Origin: Fodinibacter sp963747405
Lineage (GTDB): Bacteria; Actinomycetota; Actinomycetes; Actinomycetales; Dermatophilaceae
Length of the DNA stretch: 64,000 nt
Direction: 5' to 3'
NCBI GenBank assembly: GCA_963747405.1
Contig: CAVVFG010000021.1
Coordinates: 1-64,000 of the forward strand
Shown here: piece by piece, positions 34,629 through 42,470 of the stretch
Numbering within the stretch: position 1 is the first letter of the stretch
Layout of the letters: the number at the start of each line of letters is the position of its first letter
Program-made: the position numbers and the translations under genes
Notes under the pieces: model-generated
Databases searched by the model: none
Seen by the model: only the letters and a program-made list of their open reading frames with translations
Told to the model about the DNA's origin: nothing

Positions 34629-37532
34629 TCAGCCGGCCGCCCCGTGGGCGACCGCGGCCCGTGCGGACGCCTCGTGCAGCGAGACCTCGACGTCGTGCGC
34701 GTGGGGCGCGAGGTCGAAGACCACGGTGCGCACCGTGCCGGTGAAGGCGTAGGGGGCGCGGTCCTCGTAGTCCAGGTCGACGACACCGCCGTTGTCCCGT
34801 GAGATGTCCATGCCGGCGTAGGTGGTGAACAGCAGCGCGATGGTGTGTGGGATCTCGCCCTCGCCGATCTGCTTGTCATCGGCCCACAGCGTGACGTGGC
34901 CACCGGTGCCGGGCGTGGACTCGTCTGCCTCGAACAGCATCGTGAGGGTGACGTCACCGGTGGGGATCGGCTCGGTGGAGGTCTGGCGGTAGGTGTCGAT
35001 GCCGAGGAACTGGTAGGTGTGGTTGAGCAGGCCGTTCTCGTCGACCCAGAGGGCGAAGCCACCAATGAAGTCCGCGAAGGCCACGAGCACCCCCTCGGCG
35101 CCACCCTCGGGGACGTGCACGTCGGCCTCGATGGCGTAGGACCGGCCATAGATGCGCGGGATCATCGTCGTCTGGATGTTCTGCACGTCCCCGGCGAAGG
35201 TGAACCGGGTCTGGGTCGGCATCGGCGGCAGGATCCCGAAGAATGCCGCGAACCCACCGAGCAGGGGCAGGACGCGGTTGCGCTCGGCCTCGGCCCAGAA
35301 GAGCTGGACGAGCTCGGCGACCTTGTCAGGGTTGTCAGCGGCCAGGTCGTGGGCCTGGGAGAAGTCGTCGGGGAGGTAGTACAGCTCCCAGACGTCGTCG
35401 TCCGGGTCCCAGCTACTGCCGGGGCCGAACCGCGCGAGCGTCTCTGGGGAGAAGTCCCAGGGCAGCTTGTCGAGCTTGGTGCTCGCCCACCAGCCGTCCT
35501 TGTAGATGGCCCGGCTTCCGTACATCTCGAAGTACTGCACGGCGTGCTGCTCCTCGGCCGCCGGGGCGTCGAAGGTGTACGCGAAGCTGGTGCCGTCCAT
35601 CGGCTCCTGGTCGACACCGTCGACGACCGCCGGCTCGGGCAGGCCGACGACCTCGAGGACCGTGGGCACGATGTCGATGCAGTGGGTGAACTGCGTCCGT
35701 AGGTCACCTCCGGCAGCGATCTTGCGAGGCCACGAGATGACCATCGGGTCGCGGGTGCCCCCGAGGTGGGAGGCCATCTGCTTGCCCCACCGGAACGGGG
35801 TGTTGTTCGCGTGGGCCCAGGCGGCGGCGAAGTGCGGTGCGGTGTGGAAGCCGCCGAGCTCGGCGATGCCGCCGTACTTGTCGATCAGGGCGAGCTGCTC
35901 CTCGGCGTCGAGCACGACACCGTTGAAGAAGGTGGTCTCGTTGAAGGACCCGGTGAGCGTGCCTTCCATCGAGGCGCCGTTGTCGCCCCAGATGTAGATG
36001 ACGAGCGTGTTGTCGAGCTCGCCCATCTCCTCGATCGAGTCCAGCAGCCGACCCACGTTCCAGTCGGCGTTCTCCGAGAATCCGGCGAACACCTCCATCT
36101 GGCGGGCGTAGAGCGTGCGCTCGGCGTCGGAGAGGTCCGCCCAGGCCGGGAAGGCGTCCGGGCGCGGCGCGAGCTCGGTGTCCGCGGGGACGATGCCGAG
36201 CGTCTTCTGCCGCTCCAGGGTCCGCTCGCGGTAGGCGTCCCAGCCGTCGTCGAACTGGCCCTTGTACTTGTCGGCCCACTCCTGGGCGACGTGGTGCGGC
36301 GCGTGCGTCGCCCCGGTGGAGTAGTAGACGAACCACGGCTTGTCGGCATCTTGCGCGCGGACGGCGTGCAGCCACTCCACGGTCTTGTCGGTGATGTCGT
36401 CGGGGAAGTAGTAGAGCTTGCCGTCCTCGCCTTCCGGGACGCCGAGGGTGGAGTTGTCCTGGGTGATGATGGGGTCGTACTGGCCCGCGGCGCCGGTCAG
36501 GAAGCCCCACCAGTGGTCGAAGCCCCAACCGGTGGGCCAGTGGTCGAACGACCCAGCGGCGCCCATGTCGCGCCCGGGTGTCATGTGCCACTTGCCGAAC
36601 CCGCCGGTGACGTAACCGTTCTCACCCAGGATGCGGGGGAGCGCGGTGCACGCCTGGGGCCTGACACCGGTGTAGCCCGGGAACGGCCCGGGGAACTCGG
36701 CGATGCCGCCCATGCCCACCCGGTGGTGGTTGCGACCGGTCAGCAGGGCGGCGCGGGTCGGGGAGCAGACCGCGGTGACGTGGAAGCGGTTGTAGGTGAC
36801 GCCCTGCTGCTGCACACGGGTCAGGTTGGGGGTGCGGATGCCGCCGCCGAAGGTGTCGGGGCCGCCGAACCCGGCGTCGTCGATGAGCACGATGAGCACG
36901 TTCGGCGCGTCCTGCGGGGCCTTCGCGCCCGCGACGATGGTCCAGTCGCCGACCGACTCGTCGATGGTGTGGCCCGCCACCCCGCTGAACGGCTTGTCGG
37001 GCAGCGGGAGCACGGAGCGATCGGGTGAGAACTTGCCCATGGCCTCGGCCAGTTTCGCCTTGAGCTCGTCGATGCTGCGCTCGTCGCTCTCGACGACGGA
37101 CTTGAGCGGGGCACCGGGCAGGGCCCGCTCGACGGCCAGCCGGGCGTCGGCGGGGAACACCCCGATGATCACGGCCGTGCCGGCCTTGAGGGCCGCGCCG
37201 ACCTGCTCCTGGACGGCAGCGGTCAGCTTGTTGCCGGCGAAGTGGCCGACGACGGCGCCGGCCGCCGCGCCCACCGCGACCGCCCCGAGCATCGGCGGGG
37301 CGAACATGCCGACCAGCACACCGGCACCGCCGCCCCACCCCGCCCCTCGACGGCCCAGATGGTTCCCGGTGTCCATCAGCCGCGGCTCGCCGTCGGCGTC
37401 CTTGCCGACGAGGATCATGCCCTGGCTGCTCAGCTCCTTGGCCTCGACCTTGGCGGCCAGTGCCCGGAACTCCGCCTCGGCGACGTCGACGTCCGGGTAG
37501 CCGGCGACGATCAACATCTGGGTGTCACTCAT
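34629..37532 (-). CDS. DUF1269 domain fused to an arylsulfatase-like enzyme
   Basis: The 967-residue protein begins with a DUF1269-like region (residues 1 to about 150): ADGEPRLMDTGNHLGRRG, then a glycine-zipper hydrophobic stretch that may insert in a membrane. From about 205 a sulfatase domain follows: LIVLIDDAGFGG (metal aspartates), CSPTRAALLTGR (the cysteine converted to formylglycine), FGKWHMTPG, and WGDNGASMEG. A C-terminal beta-rich region (about 790-960) may bind sugar. The ATG at 37532 has GGGAG upstream. No formylglycine-generating enzyme is encoded in this window, so activation would need one elsewhere. The gene is divergent from the LuxR regulator, which may control it. Confidence 0.85.
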   Translation of the reverse strand: MSDTQMLIVAGYPDVDVAEAEFRALAAKVEAKELSSQGMILVGKDADGEPRLMDTGNHLGRRGAGWGGGAGVLVGMFAPPMLGAVAVGAAAGAVVGHFAGNKLTAAVQEQVGAALKAGTAVIIGVFPADARLAVERALPGAPLKSVVESDERSIDELKAKLAEAMGKFSPDRSVLPLPDKPFSGVAGHTIDESVGDWTIVAGAKAPQDAPNVLIVLIDDAGFGGPDTFGGGIRTPNLTRVQQQGVTYNRFHVTAVCSPTRAALLTGRNHHRVGMGGIAEFPGPFPGYTGVRPQACTALPRILGENGYVTGGFGKWHMTPGRDMGAAGSFDHWPTGWGFDHWWGFLTGAAGQYDPIITQDNSTLGVPEGEDGKLYYFPDDITDKTVEWLHAVRAQDADKPWFVYYSTGATHAPHHVAQEWADKYKGQFDDGWDAYRERTLERQKTLGIVPADTELAPRPDAFPAWADLSDAERTLYARQMEVFAGFSENADWNVGRLLDSIEEMGELDNTLVIYIWGDNGASMEGTLTGSFNETTFFNGVVLDAEEQLALIDKYGGIAELGGFHTAPHFAAAWAHANNTPFRWGKQMASHLGGTRDPMVISWPRKIAAGGDLRTQFTHCIDIVPTVLEVVGLPEPAVVDGVDQEPMDGTSFAYTFDAPAAEEQHAVQYFEMYGSRAIYKDGWWASTKLDKLPWDFSPETLARFGPGSSWDPDDDVWELYYLPDDFSQAHDLAADNPDKVAELVQLFWAEAERNRVLPLLGGFAAFFGILPPMPTQTRFTFAGDVQNIQTTMIPRIYGRSYAIEADVHVPEGGAEGVLVAFADFIGGFALWVDENGLLNHTYQFLGIDTYRQTSTEPIPTGDVTLTMLFEADESTPGTGGHVTLWADDKQIGEGEIPHTIALLFTTYAGMDISRDNGGVVDLDYEDRAPYAFTGTVRTVVFDLAPHAHDVEVSLHEASARAAVAHGAAG

Positions 37533-37986
37533 GAAATCTCCCATCCACCCGGCGAGGACGCCCCTACCGAGTCGTGTCCTGTGTGGCCTAGGTGCACACC
37601 GCGGCGTCATCCGCCCTCGGCGGGAACGTCATCGACCGAACGGTGACGCCGGTTCGATGCTCGCCTGCGATCGAGCCAGGCGCATCATCTACATGAGGTG
37701 AGACCCGGCCACACCGGCCACACCGGCTACGGCGCGACGGCACCGTGGCGACCGGTGAAGGTTCGTCCGCCGCCGACCAGGTCGTCGGGAGCTGGGCATG
37801 AGCCCGGCCTGCCCGCCGATCGTGGTGGCTTCGGTCGCCACGGTGGTGAGAGGCAGCGAACGCCATGGCCTGAGGCTGTGCCCGACCCCAGCTCGCCGCG
37901 CCTTGCGTTCCGCCACCGACCTTGCGTTCCGTGACCGATCCTGCTCTGCTGAAGCTCGGCATCACCCTCCGGCAGATGAGAGACCG
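37533..37986. other. Divergent control region of the sulfatase and LuxR genes
   Basis: No gene is supported in this 454-base region. It contains a 12-bp direct repeat CCTTGCGTTCCG at 37901-37912 and 37920-37931, that is 19 bases apart or nearly two helical turns, about 55 bases before the LuxR start. It also has a short run of CCACACCGG units near 37710. The direct repeat is a candidate regulator site. Confidence 0.45.
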
Positions 37987-40284
37987 ATGGACCGGACCGC
38001 GCGCGACCTGAGCGCAGACGACCGGAGCGCGGTCGACGAGGACGACGGGGCGGCATCCCGGCTGGACCGGATCTATCCGGGGGTGATCCGACGAACCTGG
38101 GTGCCTCGACCACGGCTGCAGGCGATCCTCAGTGGCGCCGCGGGCGAGGGGCAGCCGATCGTCATGGTCAGCGGGCCTGCGGGATCGGGCAAGTCTGTGC
38201 TGGCCCGGCAATGGCTCGAGGTCGACGACCGCGACCACCTCGAGGTTGCGCTGAGCCCCCAGTTGGACGATGTATCCACCCTCATCCGCACGTTGGTCGG
38301 CGCCATGGAGACCGTCGGCCCGCCGGCTCCCAACCTGCGCGCGAGCATCACGAGCACCGAACCCCAGCTCTCCACAGTCCTGCTGCCGGCGCTGGGGCGT
38401 CTCGTGGCCTCCCGTATCCGCGACTACGTCCTGGTGGTCGACGACCTGCACCTGCTGCGTGACCGGTCGTGCCACGACGTCTTGCTGGCGGTATGTGACG
38501 CGACGCCCCACGGCAGTCAGGTCGCCTTCCTCAGCCGAGAGGGACCTCCCCCGTGGCTGGCCCGCGCGAGGGCCGAGGGCCGGCTGGTTGAGGTCACCGG
38601 AGAGGACCTGCGCTTCGAGGAGGACGAGGCGGCCGAGCTCCACTCCCGCATGGAGGTACCCGGCGGCGGCCCGGACATCACCGAGGTCATGACCCACACC
38701 GAGGGGTGGGCAGTAGCGCTCTATCTCACCGGGCTTGGGCTACGCCATGACCACGCCTCCGCCCGAGGGACCCGGGCAGCGGGCACCGGGCAAGGGCACC
38801 GTTTCGTCTCTGACTACGTGATGACCCAGGTCCTGCAGCCACTGGACGCCGATCTGCAGTCGTTCCTGACACGAACATCCGTCCTCGACGAGCTCGGCGC
38901 CGACCTGTGCGATGCCGTCCTATGCCGCGACGACTCCGCGGCGCTGCTGGCACGCCTGCAGGATCAGGTACAGCTCGTGATCCCACTGGACCCCCTCGGC
39001 CACCGCGTGCGGTACCACCACCTGCTTGGCGAAGCCCTGCGCCGCGAGCTCACGCTCCGGTCCCCCGCCGAGGTCCCGGTGCTGCACGGGCGCGCGTCAC
39101 GCTGGTATGCCGACCGCGGCCACTTGGACGCGGCGATCCGCCAGGCCAAGGCCGCACACGATCTGCCGGAGGTCGGGAGTCTGGTCTGGTCGGGGACCGC
39201 GCACTGTGTCGGGTCGGGTGAGAAGGACCGCCTCGCGTTCTGGCTGCGTGACCTGTCGGAGGACCAGCTGTCTCGCGACCGGTGGCTCACTCTGGCCACG
39301 GCGTGGCTCGCGCTGCAGTCCGCCGAGATCGACCGGATGGAGCGGTACATCCAGCGCTCCGAGGCCCACGCTGGGCCGGAGTGGAGGCGCCGGGCGGCGC
39401 AGGACCCGTACGCGGCGGCGGTTGCGGTCATCACCGCCGTCGCGGGGCGAACGACTCTCGCGGAGGCCGAGGACCTGTGCGGGGCGGCTGTCCGTGGGCT
39501 CCCTGCCGAGTCTGGCTTCCGGGCCGCGGCGCTGTTCCTCCAGGGTGTCGCCCTGACCCTGGGCCGCGAGTCGGATCGGGGCCGTCGGTGCCTCACGGAC
39601 GCGGGGAGGTTGGGGCGGGTGCTCGAAGTGCCCATCCTCGAGGCCGACTCGCTGTCGTGGCAGGGAGTGCTCGCCATGGCGGAGGGTGACCACCGGGCGG
39701 CGCGGAGGCTGATCACGGGCGCCACCGACGTCATCCGGGAGCACCGGCTGGAACGTCTCGCGACCGCCGCGCACAGCATCACAGCCCAGGCCCTCCTGCA
39801 GGCCCTGAGCCAGGACCCTGAGGCCCCCACGACGCTGGCAACGGCGCGACGGCTGACCGCTCAGCTGAGTGACGTGGTGCCCTGGTTCTCCGTTTGCGGT
39901 CGGCTGATCCAGGCACGAGCTGCCATCGCACTGGGCGAGCGGTCGCTCGCCCGGCAGCTCGTCATCGAGGCGACGGCCCGGATGACACCGGACCTGAAGG
40001 ACTCCGTTGCGCAAGACCTGCTCCACGACTGCCAGGACGCGCTCGGTCGGCTCACCGTCGACGGGGTGACCGCTCCGCCTCTTACGGCCGCTGAGACGCG
40101 GGTGCTGCAGTTCCTGCCCAGCCACCTGCAACTGCCGCAGATCGGAGAACACCTGACCATCTCCACGAACACCGTCAAGACCCACATCAGGGCCATCCAC
40201 CACAAGCTGGGGGTCTCCACGCGAGGTCAGGCGGTGGAGCGCGCGCAGGAGCTCGGGCTCCTCGAGGCCCCGGCCTACGACTGA
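37987..40284 (+). CDS. LuxR family regulator with MalT-like ATPase domain
   Basis: The 765-residue protein has the build of large ATP-dependent LuxR regulators (LAL/MalT type). An N-terminal ATPase domain shows Walker A SGPAGSGKSVLARQWL near residue 60 and Walker B VLVVDDLHLL. A long helical-repeat middle region follows (about 330-690). The last 65 residues form a GerE helix-turn-helix: LTAAETRVLQFL, LTISTNTVKTHIRAIHHKLG. Such proteins switch on genes when a small ligand and ATP are bound. The divergent sulfatase gene is the nearest candidate target. The ATG at 37987 was chosen because the known domain starts soon after; upstream in-frame codons add unrelated residues. Confidence 0.88.
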   Translation: MDRTARDLSADDRSAVDEDDGAASRLDRIYPGVIRRTWVPRPRLQAILSGAAGEGQPIVMVSGPAGSGKSVLARQWLEVDDRDHLEVALSPQLDDVSTLIRTLVGAMETVGPPAPNLRASITSTEPQLSTVLLPALGRLVASRIRDYVLVVDDLHLLRDRSCHDVLLAVCDATPHGSQVAFLSREGPPPWLARARAEGRLVEVTGEDLRFEEDEAAELHSRMEVPGGGPDITEVMTHTEGWAVALYLTGLGLRHDHASARGTRAAGTGQGHRFVSDYVMTQVLQPLDADLQSFLTRTSVLDELGADLCDAVLCRDDSAALLARLQDQVQLVIPLDPLGHRVRYHHLLGEALRRELTLRSPAEVPVLHGRASRWYADRGHLDAAIRQAKAAHDLPEVGSLVWSGTAHCVGSGEKDRLAFWLRDLSEDQLSRDRWLTLATAWLALQSAEIDRMERYIQRSEAHAGPEWRRRAAQDPYAAAVAVITAVAGRTTLAEAEDLCGAAVRGLPAESGFRAAALFLQGVALTLGRESDRGRRCLTDAGRLGRVLEVPILEADSLSWQGVLAMAEGDHRAARRLITGATDVIREHRLERLATAAHSITAQALLQALSQDPEAPTTLATARRLTAQLSDVVPWFSVCGRLIQARAAIALGERSLARQLVIEATARMTPDLKDSVAQDLLHDCQDALGRLTVDGVTAPPLTAAETRVLQFLPSHLQLPQIGEHLTISTNTVKTHIRAIHHKLGVSTRGQAVERAQELGLLEAPAYD

Positions 40285-40770
40285 ACGTGCACCGCGGCCG
40301 GCCCCTCCCCTCAGCCGAGTGATGCGACCTGGGGCGACCGGTTGATCTGATGGGCATGAAGGTGTCCGCATCGCTCGAGCGAGGTGACGTCCACGGTGTC
40401 CGCGCAGATCCTTCCCGGAGGCAGTGCGCTCGCCACGCTCTCCAAGGCAGCGCTTGTCGACGTGACCTTCGTGCAGGTCGCCGCTGCAGCGCGCGTTGAC
40501 GGGCCTGGGCTGGCGTCGGCGTCGCTCGTGGCCGATCTCGGCCTGGTGGACCCGGATGCGGCGCGGTTGGGGTATCCCCTCTTCCGGGTCCGCGCGCCGA
40601 GGATCAGGGGATCCGGCCTCCAGTTCGACGTGGAGGTCGTGGCTGGGATGTTGCGCGCGCACCGCGGCGCGTGCGCGCTGTTCGTCGGACCCGGCGCCGA
40701 GGGCCCGCCCGCCGGGCCCGAGCCAGTGACGCAGAGCCGCCCCCAACGTCGAGCCCGGTCCCTCGGCAGG
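40285..40770. other. Gap with a possible coding remnant
   Basis: This 486-base gap between convergent genes has no intact gene. On the plus strand, from a GTG at 40384 to about 40690, one frame has normal protein composition (for example ALATLSKAALVDVTFVQVAA, and EVVAGMLRAHRGACALFVG) but no stop before it runs antisense through the DUF2252 gene. It may be the start of a gene that was later cut. No family was recognised. Confidence 0.3.
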
Positions 40771-42225
40771 TCACAGCCCGGTCCTTGCCTCCAGACGGCC
40801 GGACTGCACGGCCTCGACCAGCACGTGGTAGTCACGCTCGTTCTGGTCTGCGTAGGCAACGGCGAAGTCGGCGATGGCGCGGTCGAAGACGTCGCCGTTG
40901 CCGAGGTAGGACGCGATGGCGACCCGGTCGCCGGAGCGGGCGTGGGCGCGGGCCAGGGTAGCGCCGCAGATCCGGGAGTACCCCGCCATCAGGCCGTGGG
41001 CCATGGTGTCGATGTCGGCAGAGCCCTTCCAGTCCCGCAGCTGGCGCAGGTAGAAGTCGCGCACCACCCCGTCGAGCCCGCTGACCCGCTGCCACCCCAG
41101 GAATATGTCGCTGGCGGCCTGCATCAACCGCTGGCCGGCCACGACGCGCTGGCCGTGGTTGGGGTACTTGCTCTTTCCGACGAACCGTTCCAGGACCGAC
41201 TCCTGCGCCTCCTTGGCCTGCAGGAACAGCGGGTCCTGGCCGTCTCGGCCGAGCATCAGGATGATCCAGGCACGGGTGCCGACGCTGCCGACACCGACCA
41301 CCTTGCGGGCCGCGTGCACGTACTCGAAGCCCTCCAACAGCTCACGCCGGTCGGTCTCCAGGGTGCGTCGGTAGGACCGGATCAGGCCTCGCAGTTCTCC
41401 CTCGACGTCGTCCCGGGCGGACCCCTCCGGGATCAGCTCCTCGATCGGCACGATCAGCGGGGCGTCGGACACGATCCGGCGTTGACCGTGCACCTCGCGG
41501 GTGAGTTTGGTGAACGCCTGCATGTTGTCCCGGGTACGTGCCTTGGCCACGTTGGCCGCAGCCCTCGCCTGCTGCTTCTTCGTCGCGCTTGCCTTGAGGT
41601 CCTCGAAGAGCGTGTCAACCTCGATGTGCGCGTACCAGACCTCGAGGTTGCGGGCCGCGGCGGCCTGCCGCATCCGGCCCCGGTACTCGGCGACGCCCGC
41701 GGTCACGACGTCCCGACGCTGCGCGGCATCGAACCCACGGTCCCGGCCGGCGATCTCGAAGCTCGCCGCGAGCCGTTTGACGTCCCACTCCCACGGGCCG
41801 GGATGGGTCTCGTCGAAGTCGTTGATGTCGAACATCAGCTGCCGCTCCGGGGAGGCGAACACCCCGAAGTTCGACAGGTGCGCGTCACCGCAGATCTGCG
41901 CCTTCAGGCCTGATCGCGGTGTGGCGGCGAGGTCGGAGGCCATGATCAGGGCCGCGCCGCGGTAGAAGGTGAACGGCGAGACCAGCATCCGGCCATACCG
42001 AAGGGGCACCAGGTCGGGGACCCGCGTCGCCCCCTGCTCTTCCAGCAGGGCGATCGGGTCCGGGCGGTTCGTGGCCGGCTCCCATCGGCCGTGGCTGCTC
42101 CTTGTGCATTCGATGCGCGCGGCCTTACCCCGAGCCGCCCGCTCCCCGGCGGTCAGCCGGATGGTTTTCCGCGCCGTGCCACCCCTGGCCGCCGTCGTCG
42201 CGGATGTGGACTGTCCACCAGTCAT
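40771..42225 (-). CDS. DUF2252 family protein, kinase-like motifs
   Basis: The 484-residue protein belongs to the DUF2252 family, which has no established function. It starts with a basic region, then RYGRMLVSPFTFYRGAA. Two motifs stand out: CGDAHLSNFGVF near residue 115 and FDINDFDET about 20 residues later. Their spacing and residues recall the catalytic loop (HGDxHxxN) and metal-binding aspartate of aminoglycoside/choline-kinase-like folds. This likeness is my inference. The ATG at 42225 has AGGAGA five bases upstream; a GTG one codon earlier is also possible. Its only same-strand neighbour is holin-like/phosphatase copy B, 245 bases upstream. Confidence 0.85.
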   Translation of the reverse strand: MTGGQSTSATTAARGGTARKTIRLTAGERAARGKAARIECTRSSHGRWEPATNRPDPIALLEEQGATRVPDLVPLRYGRMLVSPFTFYRGAALIMASDLAATPRSGLKAQICGDAHLSNFGVFASPERQLMFDINDFDETHPGPWEWDVKRLAASFEIAGRDRGFDAAQRRDVVTAGVAEYRGRMRQAAAARNLEVWYAHIEVDTLFEDLKASATKKQQARAAANVAKARTRDNMQAFTKLTREVHGQRRIVSDAPLIVPIEELIPEGSARDDVEGELRGLIRSYRRTLETDRRELLEGFEYVHAARKVVGVGSVGTRAWIILMLGRDGQDPLFLQAKEAQESVLERFVGKSKYPNHGQRVVAGQRLMQAASDIFLGWQRVSGLDGVVRDFYLRQLRDWKGSADIDTMAHGLMAGYSRICGATLARAHARSGDRVAIASYLGNGDVFDRAIADFAVAYADQNERDYHVLVEAVQSGRLEARTGL

Positions 42226-42470
42226 CACGCTCTCCTACCTCGGGCCACTTGGTGTCGGCAGGCGTCGCCCGCACCCGACTAGGCTGGCACGCCCGACGGG
42301 CTGGCGTACCACCCTTGCGGGGCGATGTGCAACAGCGTCCCTCGGGGCGGCCTTGCTCGCGAAGCACCACCGCGCTCGGGCGAAGCGACGCGCGCTGGAT
42401 GCGCTCCTGCTCCGCCTTGCTCCAAGTCGATCACGGGTTCACGGCGAGCGCCGGTCCTCCGACGACGCCC

